This document shows positions 36,559 to 46,970 of a stretch of 64,000 nt of DNA, piece by piece (within the stretch, counting starts at the first letter, position 1; the number at the start of each line of letters is the position of its first letter). Position numbers and translations under genes: made by a program. The DNA is taken from the NCBI GenBank assembly GCA_963921825.1, contig OY997592.1, positions 55,262,336-55,326,335 of the forward strand. Direction: 5' to 3'. The notes under the pieces are model-generated. The model worked only from the letters and a program-made list of their open reading frames with translations, searched no databases and was not told the DNA's origin. This stretch comes from Erodium maritimum. Lineage: Eukaryota > Streptophyta > Magnoliopsida > Geraniales > Geraniaceae.

Positions 36559-37469
36559 GTTCTTGAGCGTTCGATTCTTACGTCAGCTACTCCATTTTGT
36601 TGAGGCATGTATGGTGCACTGGTTTCATGGATGATACCATTTGATTCACAAACGTCTTTTAAGACGTTTGAGCCATACTCTCCTCCTCTATCGGATCTCA
36701 CCCTCTTGATCTTCCTCTCGAGTTGGTTTTCTACATCATTCTTATACTTGATGAACATCTCTTCAGCTTCATCCTTCGTAGTAAGAAGATAGACTCTCGC
36801 GAACCTAGAGCAATCATCGATGAAGGTAACATAATAATGTTTGCCTCCCTTGCTTCTCGAGTTCTTGAAATCCGCAAGATCGGTGTGGATTAATTCAAGT
36901 AGGTTCGTGTGCCTTGTTGTGACTGATTTGCAAGGTTTTTTAGCGAATTTTGCCTCTACGCAAACTTCACATTTCAAGAGTTCAGAGGTAGATAACGATG
37001 GTATAATAGACATGTCTCATAGTTGTTTAATTGAAGCAACATTCACATGTCCTAATCTACAATGCCACAGATCAAGAGACTCAGCAATATAAGCGGAAGC
37101 GGAAATTTTATTATTACTCAGGATTACATGATCGACATTGAAAAGAAAGAGACCCCCACAATAATACCCCTTCCCTACAAAATCTTCATTCTTGGAGAAA
37201 ACTACAGTGTCATTCTCTATGACGGTCTTCAAGCCAACTTTCATCAGCAGCGGTCCAGAGACAAGGTTGCGTCGCAGAGTAGGGACACAAAATGCATTAC
37301 TGAGTACGAGCTTCTTCCCAGATGTCAGCTTCAGCATGATCTTCCCGCTTCCAGATATCACTACAGTAGAGTCGTTTCCCATATGAACAACTTCACCAGG
37401 TGCAGTTGGTTCAAACTCATAGAAGAGTTCCCCTGAGTTGCAGAGATGACGGGTGGATGCGGAGTCCAA
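36559..37469 (-). pseudogene. Copia 2 protease and integrase core
   Basis: The protease site reads MDSASTRHLC, where DSGA would be expected. GAG-pre-integrase reads LDLWHCRLGHVNVASIKQL, the zinc finger CEVCVEAKFAKKPC, and the core FIDDCSRFARVYLL and VRSDRGGEYGS. The third catalytic residue lies in QQNGVAER. Here the reading becomes QQNGVADVRIE because one base is missing at about 36582, exactly in the expected Glu codon, and the frame is lost for the rest of pol. Confidence 0.87.
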
Positions 37470-38250
37470 CTACAGCAGCTACTATGTCGTCATCTTCAGC
37501 AATGTAGGCCATTGCACCATTCTTCTTGTAGTCTTTACGGTTCACGCATTGGTAGGCCTTGTATCCAGCTTGACCGTAGACATAACATATCATGTTCTGC
37601 TTCGGTTTGTGGATAATAGAGGATGGCTTTACATATTTGTTGCGGTTGTTGGGAGGTCCTCGCTTGGGAGCTTCCTTGGACTTCGGCTTCGGTTTGAACC
37701 TTGACTGACGAGGCGGCCCACCAGACTTCACAATGTTGGCCTTCACCGACGGAGGCGGCACTCAGAGCGTCCTTCAGGGGGTTCGCTTCCTCAATCTTCA
37801 TGTGTCGAATGAGATCTTGAAGCGTCAGATCCTTCTCTTTATGCTTGAGGTGGCATCGGTAGTCTTTCCACGACGGTGGAAACTTCTCCAGCAGCACATG
37901 AGCGAGGAATACCTCGTTCATGTCCATCCCTTCGTTGGCGGACAGGCCCTCGTAAACGTGGACTTGGTCCATGATCGACCGGTTGTCAACCATCTGGAAC
38001 GCAAGGCACCGGCTCACGACATACTTCTTGTTCCCAGTGTCGTCGGCCCCATACTTCTTCTCCAAAGTCTCCCAAATAAATTTGGCAGACTTGTGGCCAA
38101 CAAGCAGATCGAATAGGGTATTGGACATAGAGTCCAAGAGTTGGCAACGGGTAACCTTATTATCCTTACCATACTTAATCTGTTTGGCCTCATTGTCCCT
38201 AGCAATTGAGGCAACTAATGGTGTAGATTCACCACTAACATTAACAGGCA

Positions 38251-38296
<46 letters not shown>

Positions 38297-38335
38297 CCTT
38301 AAGCAGTACATAATTAATTTCGTTTTTTTTTCCAA
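37470..38335 (-). pseudogene. Copia 2 gag with poly-proline expansion
   Basis: The gag core reads NTLFDLLVGHKSAKFIWETL, YVVSRCLAFQMVDNRSIMDQ, LLEKFPPSWKDYRCHLKHKE and DLIRHMKIEEANPL. The zinc knuckle is degenerate (CYVYGQAGYKAYQC, lacking the second Cys and the His). Near the N-terminus, after the L-x-T-P motif common in this gag family, the coding strand has 44 consecutive C, read as poly-Pro. A frame change near 37760 separates the core from the knuckle region. Confidence 0.85.
38252..38295. repeat. 44-nt poly-G / poly-C homopolymer
   Basis: There are 44 uninterrupted G on the + strand inside Copia 2 gag. The length may be unreliable in any assembly. Confidence 0.9.
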
Positions 38336-38527
38336 AAAAATATCATCAGTTTTTGAGACCAGCGACGGTAATTGGTATCGTCGAGTGGCTCAACACGGGA
38401 AAATTATGAGCAACAACATCAGAAGCGGAATTCAGATTAGCATGCATATTAGAGTTCATGTTCGTCATTACACACAGTTCACGATATTATAGAAAATATA
38501 AATCAGGGGAGTTTTTTGCTTCAAAAT

Positions 38528-39334
38528 TGTTGGAATAAAAATTCGCAAACTGGGAAATGAATTGCAGAACAATTAAAGCATGCAATCGAAAACATAAACT
38601 GGAACGACCAACCGGTTTGAAGTGCAAAGCGATGAGGAATAACTGAGGCGTGGCACGGAGGTCCACTGACTTTGAAGCAAAAAATTTGGCGTGACCGTGG
38701 TGGCGATTAGCAGCGGTTGCTCCCCAAGAATCTCTCAGCTCTACCCAGCAGCGCGCCCACTCGCTCTACTGGATGTGGAAGCAGCAAGACGGTAACCAGA
38801 ACATCGGGTTTTTAAATCGAATTTGGGAGAGTGACTTGAATAGCAATTTGGCTCTGGTAATCAGCGTAAAAACGTAAGAGAAAAAGGAATGCCAGAGCCT
38901 GGTATTTATAGATCAAAACCGCAGGGGTAAAGAGGTAAAAGAACAAAAGATTTTTCAGATTGAATATGTTGAACGTGCGTGTTGACCCACTGAAATCCGG
39001 AGTCAGTCTATCCACTCAACAACACGACTGGACTCGTTCAAACAGTTTTGTAAAAGTCTTTAACAGAACAAATAAAAAAAGTAATTGTTCCAAAAAAAAT
39101 ACTTTTTCCTATTTTAGTCGGCCTCGCAAGGGCTTCGCCTGAGTAGGAGCCCGGCCCGAACGGGCGGTGGGTGTGGGCGCGAGGCCCAGACCAACCCAAC
39201 CTACATAGGCCCCATTAGAGCTTGTTGAATAGAAAAGGAAAGAAAGAGCTTATAAACTCAGTACCACATCTCTCCCTTTCCGATGTGGTAACCTGTATAA
39301 AAGCAAAAGGCTTTTGAAGCCAATTTTTCCAACA
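38528..39334 (-). repeat. Copia 2 5' LTR
   Basis: It is 807 bp. Compared with the 3' LTR it lacks about 11 bp near its left end and some of the GC-rich tract. Its outer (5') end is 513 bp upstream of the MYB start codon, so the LTR transcribes away from the MYB gene. I did not find a convincing Met-tRNA primer site next to it. Confidence 0.9.
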
Positions 39335-39847
39335 ATTGTTCTAGTCTATTGTTATTATGTTATATATGTAGCTTAAAGCATGGTTACACCTGCCTTTGAC
39401 GGGATTACTTACACCAAAAAGTTTGTACTTGACTACCTTATATAAGCAAAGTTTATCACGAATTCTTAACTTGTCGCATATTTACGAATAGAAATTAAGA
39501 CCTGAAATGAAATACAAATCATTTTTAGTAAAATTTATTTATACAATCTTGTCAAAACAGCACGTCTGCTATTCCTGAAGAATCTGTATGGTCTCTGCAT
39601 ATGCACGCATACATTTCTAATAAAAACATATATAATAATGCGTGGGGTCATTCAGCCTCAATTGTGGCCGCACAAATTCTAACCATGCACATGCAAAATA
39701 GAGCACGTGTTTAACATAGATATCTGCGTATATGTATATGTGTGCATTTGTTGGTCTCCAATCATCAGTTTCTTTCTCCTCCCATTCCCTTGCTTAGAAA
39801 ACATCAAAAGTAGACTAAGAGTTTGGAGTTGGAGAATCCTAGGAACA
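39335..39847 (+). promoter_or_regulatory. Upstream region of the MYB gene
   Basis: These 513 bp separate the Copia 2 5' LTR from the MYB start codon. The sequence is AT-rich, with a G-box core CACGTG near 39701. No transposon ends were recognised. Any promoter elements further upstream have been displaced by the Copia insertion. Confidence 0.5.
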
Positions 39848-41255
39848 ATGGGAAGGAGTCCTAGGAGGAGTTCGCAGGTGGTCGAGGGATTGAACAGAGG
39901 AGCTTGGACTTCCATCGAAGACAAAACCCTAATCGATTACGTTAAGTCCCACGGCGAAGGGAAATGGAGCAATGTTTTCAAAGTTACAGGTATCTTTATT
40001 TCTACGTTTTTTTAATACTATATATCATTACTCGTGTTTTGCTCCATCGATCTTTATGCTTAAGCTTGTGTTTCTATATTTATTATATACCATGTTCGTA
40101 CATGATATTATTGGAATTAATCATGGTCTTCTTTTGATGATTGTGTGTGTTGTTGACTGGATGTAATTAATGATTGTTGATGTACGTACAGGTCTTAGGA
40201 GATGTGGGAAGAGCTGCAGGCTTCGGTGGATGAATTATTTGAGGCCTGATATTAAGAGAGGCAACATTTCCGTCGACGAAGAAGAACTCATCCTTCGTCT
40301 CCACAAACTCTTGGGCAACAGGTATGTATGTGAATGTGATTAGGAGTCGTAGTGTTTTATGGCTGTTTTGGTTTTGTGTTCTGTTCTTTGTTTTTCTAGT
40401 CTTTTTGTTTGAACTCTCCCTTTTGTAGTTCGTGGTCATTGTCCATCTTCGTATAGACCGCCTTCTTCTCTCATTCACGAGAACAAGGCCTTTATAAAAC
40501 TTCCCCGATGAATAATTTCACAAGTGTGTGTCTTATATCGAAAGTGTATAAATAAATTGACTTCTTGATATATATCTTGGCCTTGACGTCTCCACCTCTC
40601 AACTTGAGTTTTGGATTGGAATGAACTTTGATACGAACCCAATATGAGCGTTAGATCATACTTGAATGAGAGTTATGATAACGATGAACATGTTGGATAA
40701 TGCAGGTGGGCGTTGATCGCCGGAAGGCTTCCGGGAAGAACAGACAACGAAGTAAAAAATTACTGGAACACGCATTTAGCCAAAAAAGCTCAAGATCAAA
40801 CCCTATCATCCCCTCAAAACATGACGCCTCTTATTACAGGAATGCCCTCCAACGCTTGTCCACCACAAGTACCACTCCGACCAGCAAGTGAGCATCAGAA
40901 CAATGACTACGACCAGTCGTCTATGCTGAACGTCAGCTTGTTTCCGAACGCAATGGTCAACGACACAAAGCAACCCGAATCAAGCGACCGGTCGTCCCCT
41001 CTCACGGGACAAGACTTCGTCATGGATTTTAATATCGATGACATCTACCAGATCCTCGACCCCGGATTCGCTGGCCTCAACGGCGTCGTTCTGTCGGATT
41101 TAAACATGAACGAGCACGCCAAACCCGGAACCGGAACAGGAATGGGTTCGGACATGGATCTGCGATCGTTAGCTTCGTTTCTTGAGTCCGAGGAATGGCT
41201 CGCAGATGAAGAGCACGTTAATGTCACGTGCAAGGACGAGGCGGCAGGAAGATGA
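39848..41255 (+). CDS. R2R3-MYB transcription factor, TT2/subgroup 5-like
   Basis: Three exons join cleanly: 39848-39989, 40192-40321 and 40706-41255, with GT-AG introns in the usual R2R3-MYB positions. The product is 273 residues. R2 (about 17-65) has Trp 20, 40 and 60. R3 (about 68-115) has Ile, Trp 92 and Trp 111. Residues 79-98 fit the bHLH-interaction signature [DE]Lx2[RK]x3Lx6Lx3R exactly. LNRGAW, HGEGKW and [12 protein letters not shown] are typical of proanthocyanidin-type activators, while the ANDV motif of anthocyanin subgroup 6 is absent. The C-terminus is acidic ([22 protein letters not shown]), as in an activation domain. It would act in the nucleus with bHLH and WD40 partners on flavonoid genes. 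The subgroup is inferred, but the gene looks intact. It lies alone between transposons. Confidence 0.9.
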
Positions 41256-41564
41256 CCACAAGACGACGTTGATTTGGCCTTTCATGAAAAGGGACCGCTG
41301 TTGGTACGTAAAGTGGAGCTTACGTTCAAGATGTTTGAATAGTAGGAGAAGAAATTAATATTAGCTATACCTAGTTTTTTAGGTAATAATGCCAAAGCTT
41401 CGCAGTCCTCTTATGTCTTATTGTCTCGTGTGTAATCATATTTGAATTCTTCTTGGACTGGGACCCCTATTAATTACATATCTATTGTTTTTAATGAACA
41501 GCTGATTAAATTTATAACTCGTCAACCAAAACATCACTATTAATAATTATTTGTTATCATTATT
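41256..41564 (+). other. 3' flank of the MYB gene
   Basis: AT-rich sequence follows the stop codon and probably holds the 3' UTR and poly-A site. No specific signal was identified with confidence. Confidence 0.4.
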
Positions 41565-42040
41565 GTAAGAGATAATTCTATTTTAATACCTAAATCTTTC
41601 ATAATTATTTAAAGTATACTAAATTATTTTTATGTCACTTCAGTACTCTAAATTTTTATAATTCATTTAGTGTACTCTAAATCTTTTTTTTGTGTCGTCT
41701 CAGCACCCAAAATTTTCACTAATTTCATTTTAGTATCAACAGTTAACTTTAACCTAAATTTGGTTGTTACTGAAGAGTATTATGGTCATTTTACCTGTTT
41801 TGGATGGAAAATCAGATGAATAGTTATCAGTGTGTACTAAAATGGAATTGATGAAAGTTTAGGGTACTCTAGATGAATTAACGAAAGTGTAGGGTACTGA
41901 GGTGACACAAAAAAGATTTAGAGTACTCTAAATGAATTAATAAAAAATTTAAGGTATTGAGGTGACAAAAAAAAATTAGAGCTCTCTACATGAAATATGA
42001 AAGATTTAGGGTGGAATTACCCCTTATTATTATAAATTGA
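41565..42040. mobile_element. Foldback element just downstream of the MYB gene
   Basis: Two arms of about 190 bp are inverted copies: TACCTAAATCTTTCATAATT at the left matches CCTAAATCTTTCATATTTCA in the complement of the right. Each arm consists of subrepeats of about 60 bp with AGAGTACTCTAAAT and GTGTCACCTCAGTACCC. The short middle contains GTTGTTACTGAAGAG. RNA through it would form a long hairpin. The flanking duplication is not clear. Confidence 0.82.
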
Positions 42041-42680
42041 AAAAAAAGATTGATTATTATATTTTGTGAATGGATGGTAAAATGTATGTGCTCCCAAATT
42101 TATTCGATTCTCTCACGCCAGTCGTGTGCCCCTTCCGAGTAAACCCTAACCCCTACCCTACCATTTGCACCCGCCGCCCATATGACTAGGGATGGGCATG
42201 GACGGATACACGGCCCGGTCAACATAATTTTGAAGTCGTCTGCACATATGCTGATCGGATTGACTTGACACATAATCCGCCCACTGATTATAGGTTCGGA
42301 AGACCACCCGACCACTCGGATTTCGGATGGGTTGGATCATGAACCGCAATATCCGAAAATAACAAAAAATTGGGCTCACATACAAGCCCAGGCCAAAACC
42401 TTTAAACACATACATTATAAAATATTTCATCAAAAATAGCTTGGTAATAACGTAACTACAAAATGTAGTCATCTTGATGACTTTCAAATTATATGAGTGC
42501 ATCAATAATTAACTAATTAACCCAGTCTAACACAAAAAAAATTCATAACTATCCAACCAGTTATAATACAAAATGAATGTTTCTGGATGGTTTCTTTAGA
42601 TACTTTTTTTTGTACAAGTTGAGTGTTGATGATTGTATAAAAAAAACATAACAACAAAGCACTTATGCAGATGCAATAGT
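42041..42680. other. Spacer with a possible hAT left end
   Basis: TAGGGATGGGCATGGACGG at 42186 resembles plant hAT termini and is followed by GC-rich then AT-rich sequence. I found no right end. No gene was recognised. Confidence 0.35.
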
Positions 42681-43434
42681 TTTTTTATATGCTAAAGATT
42701 TTATTGAACATTCGTTCTATAAGAGGATAGAACGTAGCGAAAGAACGGTCCCAAAACAGGACTCATTCTCTAGACCAAAACAGTTACGAAAGCTCAAAAC
42801 AGTTCAAAACAACCACAACCAACCAACAAAACAGAAATAAAGACCATCAAATAAGGAATCGGCACATCAAACAACCACCCTCCGCTGCTTCCTCCTGCTG
42901 GTCCACAAGCACCAAGACGGATCTCTGCCCCAATGCTCAAAAGTCACCCTGAACGAAAAGAGTCTGAGTTCCAACAAACCCCAAAAGAATGAGCCTACAT
43001 CTTCGCCACCACCCCATCCACACTATCCATGGTCTGATTGAACAATGCACCATTACGAATCACCCAAATAGACCATAAGGCCACATAGCCAACCCGTACT
43101 CAACCAGACAACCATTTCTTCATACCCAACCCCTTCCACCAAAGCAAAACATCACCTAAAATTCTCGGCATATGACCACACACCTTTCACCACAAAACAC
43201 CTTACTCCAAATCTCCCAAGAATATAAAAAAAATGTAACAGAACATGGTCAACAGACTCAAAAAATAGCATGTAGCAAGGACATAACATACTATTCGAAG
43301 AAATCTGCAAACCTCTACTTTCTAGGAATTCTTTTGTAGGAAGAGCATTATGTGTTGCATGTCACACAAACACGCTAAATTTCAGCGGTACATGCTTCAC
43401 CCAAAGAAACGACGCCCACTCCACAGAGAGATCG
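42681..43434 (-). pseudogene. LINE copy E ORF2 C-terminal zf-RVT-like region and 3' tail
   Basis: Minus-strand sequence next to S5 reads VEWASFLWVKHVPLKFSVFV, matching WASFLWIKGLPHKFGIFMW of copy A. It continues towards the T run at 42681. GATCG at 43430-43434 is the left copy of the S5 duplication. Stops are frequent. Confidence 0.8.
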
Positions 43435-46288
43435 TGTAAGAACCGCCCCCGGTCGATCCCGGTCGAACCGGTGATTTCTGGCAAAGTTTGACTTTCGGCC
43501 GGAAAAGTCAACCGAGGACTCCGGGAGTCGTTCGGGACCTTTCCGGGGCCCAAAAAGCTTAGCCTTCATCACAGTTGGCTTAGTTGGACCATTTCCTTTA
43601 ATTTTACTATAATATTGGAAAAGTCAATTCTCGGTCAAACATAAACTTTTTATCGACTAAAGCCTAATTAATTTAGGTGATGGATTTAATTAAGGACCCA
43701 GTGGTCCCTACTTGGACACTTGTCCATGCTAGCTTGGAGGAGGAGAATAGAGGCTAAAAGTACCCTTATACCCTCACAAGTGTCCTTAAGTGGATAAAAA
43801 CCTAAAGGGCTTTTTGGTCATTCTTCCACTAGGTCTATTAAAGCAATTGGAGCAACATTTTCTATCATTTCACAAGTGCTAGCCGAATCCTATAGAGAGA
43901 AAGAAGGAGAGGAAGAACAAGGAAAACTTGAAGGAGAAGAAAGGGAGAAAGAAGCCATTTTTATCCAAGTTGTTCATCATCTCTTCTCAAAAACACCAAA
44001 ATCATCTTCATCTCATCCATACAAAGGTAAGGAACCTCTTAAACTTCACTGTCTATTCAATTCAATTCATGGGTTTATTGTGGGTTTCGCTTAAACTAGT
44101 AGTTTTTGAGTTCTATGTTGATAGTTGATGTTGTAGTGAGGTAGATGATTGGTTTTTGGAGAAATCCTTGGTTTTTGGGTTGTTTTTGAGTTGGTTTTCT
44201 CTTGGGTATTTGTTGGTTTGATGATTCCTACTTTGGGTAGTGGAGATTTGAAGTTATTTGACTGTTTTGGAGGTTTTTGATGACTGAAAATGGAGATTTT
44301 GATGTAATTTTCGCGAAAAGTGAGCTGGAGGAAGAAGAAGAGCGAGTCTGCCCAGACCCGTCACGGATCCGTGACGGGAGACGTCACGGCTCCGTGATGG
44401 AGGCTGTGACGGCACGCGTCACGGTTCCGTGACGTCATCCGTGACGGGTGGCCTCACGGATCCGTGACCCGATCCGTGGCAGACCTGTTTTGGGTCCGTT
44501 TTTGGTGTTTTCTTCCATTTCGATCTTGCTTTTGAACCGTTAGCTTGGGGGTTTTTAGCTTATATATTGGTCGTTTAAACCTTCTTGTTTAGCCTTTAAC
44601 TTTGGTGTTAATTGTGATCCAAGACCTTGGATTCGAGCTCGACGAAGGAGGAGGCTTTGGGGACCTAGCCTGGACGTCAGCAGCTAGGAGTATTAAGCTT
44701 AGGATTATTCGAAGGTAGGGAAGAGTAGTAAACTCCACTCTTAACTCTTAATTTAAAGAATACTGATAGTACGCCTATAGGATAATAAAACCGGAAAGGT
44801 CCTAGTTTGCATATAGGATGTGATTCACTAGAATAACCGCTTTAATTTATATAAATAACCGGACGAGTCTAGTATGCATATAGGATGTGATTCACTAGTT
44901 TAATCGCTTTCAATACTTTGGGAAATTGTCGTGCTGGTAGAATGGCCATGTCGAGCCTTAGGATTGCTTGTTGGATGTAATTATTGATGAGTGTTCGTTC
45001 TTAGTATCGATGCATGCTTCGTCTTTAGGTTAATATAAGAGTCATAAATAACTAGATGAATTGTGGTGATTATAATGTGAATGGTTGATCAGTGTTATGA
45101 TTGATTGAATGAATGCTTGAATGTGATATGGTTGTGCCTCAGGTTATGATCGGGTGAGTGATAGACCGATGGATTGTGGTTGGTAAGTTATGCCGGTAAG
45201 CGTGATTGATAGTATGGGTTCTATGTGGCGTGTTGTGATAAGATTGTCGTGTTTGTTAAACCGTGGTTGAATTATGACTTTATGTGGGATGTTATTCTCT
45301 TGATGTGTGTTCCATGATGAGTTGTGTTCCGGTATGGTACCTACACCGAGGGGAATGCTGGTGTGGGGTAGTACCTAGACCGACGGTATTTGTATTACTT
45401 GTACCCCGATGTGAATTCCGGGAAGACCGATGCGAATTCCGGTATTTGAATTACTCGTACCCCGACGCGAATCCCGGGAAGACCTATGCGAATTCCGGTA
45501 TTTATATATTTGTATTACTTGTTCACTCCAATGCTACGTGTTCCGGAGAGACTTGTTTCACCCCGATGATATGTGTCCCTTCGGGTATGTTTCCGGGAGG
45601 ATGTCTTGTTTCACCCCGATGATCCGTGTCCCTTTGGAGACGTTTCCGGGAGTCCCGATGACATGTGTTCCTTGTGGGAATGTTTCTGGGATTCACGATG
45701 ATATGCGTCCCATCGTGACCGAGGGGCATTCCAGTACGATGTGTTGGTTTGTGTGTAAATTGTAGGCTAATGGTTTAAATTATGTATATTTTGGTACTCG
45801 TGTGTTTCCCTTAGTTGGTCCTATTGATGAATAAATCTTTTCCCGTTAATCTCCCTTGAGTTATTGTTTTATCAAGCATTGCATTTCTTGTTGATCTCTG
45901 ATTATGGGTCTTTCGGATAATAGTACTAATCGGGATTTCTAATTGTTAAGCGGGGGATTCTTTTACTTTACTACTTTTTCCTACTGAGCGTAAGCTCACC
46001 CTCTTCTTGTTTACTGTTTGTATAGGTTACCTTGGTGAGTAGACTTAGAGGAGGTCTCAGGGCTCGGGAGCTCCTTGAGGTTTCGAGAGATTTATGTATT
46101 GGACACATAGTTTTCTTTTCCACTTTAAACCTGTCACACTTAGTTATATTTGAACTTGTGACTCATTGCATTGACTTAGATCTAATTTTACTCTGAAAAT
46201 TCTTTACTAAGGTTTATTAACTTATTACGATTTATCATATTTTAGTTCACGTCTCGAGTCCGGTCAAAACCGGATTTGGGGTGTGACA
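43435..46288 (+). mobile_element. Solo LTR S5 (Tekay-like family, 2.85 kb)
   Basis: It starts TGTAAGAACCGCCCCCGG and ends GGATTTGGGGTGTGACA. It is flanked by GATCG at 43430-43434 and 46289-46293. It contains the family block CTACTGAGCGTAAGCTCACC (about 45988), the TCACGG/CCGTGA palindrome array (44350-44490) and CCCCGATG...TTCCGG repeats (45400-45660). It is in + orientation, like the nearby gypsy element. It is nested in the 3' half of LINE copy E. Confidence 0.92.
44350..44490. repeat. Palindrome array in S5
   Basis: There are six or so TCACGG(A/C/T)...CCGTGA units, for example TCACGGATCCGTGA and TCACGGCTCCGTGA, matching the arrays in S1 and the gypsy 3' LTR. Confidence 0.85.
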
Positions 46289-46970
46289 GATCGCCCCCTA
46301 TCGGCCCCGTTAAACACCGATACGCAGAAGAAACCAAGAAGCCTTTATCATGCTTCTCCCAAATAAGACAGTCCTCCCTATCCGTCCTCAAAACCACCCC
46401 ATCCAACAGGCCCATCAACATCATGACTTCCTCTTCTCCTGAAGCTCAAGATCTCGGAGGAAACCTACTCTCCACACTCCCGAGAGCCAAAAAAAACTGC
46501 ACTTTCTCAAACTTTGCTGCAGCCACTAAATACAAATCTGGAAAACGCATGTGCAAAGAGGAAGAACCTAACCACACATCATCCCAAAAGGATATCCGAT
46601 CACCCTTCCCCAACCTCCAATGCACACCCTGATTCCAAAAAAGAACCTCAAAACCCGGGTCAGAAGCTAAAGACATGATATGACCGATCAAAAAGGAAGA
46701 GCCCGACTTATCAACTTTGAGCAAGTCCTAATCAGGAATGTCCCAACCGAATAGAGCACAAATAACCTTCTTCCAAAGAGAATCGGTTTCAAAAGCAAAC
46801 CTCTACCACAATTTAGCCAATAAACATGCATTCATAGCCCCCAATCTCCTAATGCCGAGACCTCCTTCCTCCTTGGACTTGCACACCGTACTCCAACGAA
46901 CCTTACATAACATCTTCCCTGTGTAAGGATTAGTCCACAAAAACCTTCCACAGGGCATCAGCGTTTTGAG
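46289..46970 (-). pseudogene. LINE copy E ORF2, RT thumb and C-terminal region
   Basis: The minus strand reads ILKTLMPCGRFLWTNP, VRWSTVCKSKEEGGLGIRRL and then FLIGHIMSLASDPGFEVLFW and HWRLGKGDRISFWDDVWLG. It aligns block for block with 5950-6360 of copy A. The right edge, about 46960-46980, abuts gypsy gag sequence without any LTR between. The left edge is the S5 duplication. Confidence 0.88.

Larger units (their letters stand above)
32901..39334 (-). mobile_element. Ty1/Copia retrotransposon 2, both LTRs present
   Basis: LTRs at 32901-33749 and 38528-39334 enclose a minus-strand gag, protease, integrase, RT and RNase H. Both LTRs start TGTTGGAAT and end CA on the + strand, with ATTG on each outer side (four bases certain). 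The LTRs differ by indels and scattered substitutions, so the insertion is not recent. The gag carries a 44-nt homopolymer. A polypurine tract (GTGGGGGAT, minus strand) adjoins the 3' LTR at 33750-33758. Confidence 0.92.

Noticed and set aside
38252-38295. Functional G-quadruplex promoter element
   Set aside because: The run is inside a dead gag coding region at a poly-Pro site. Replication slippage or assembly error is simpler.
42100-42505. hAT element starting TAGGGATGGGCA
   Set aside because: Only one end is seen, with no partner terminus or duplication. Left as a possibility in the spacer entry.
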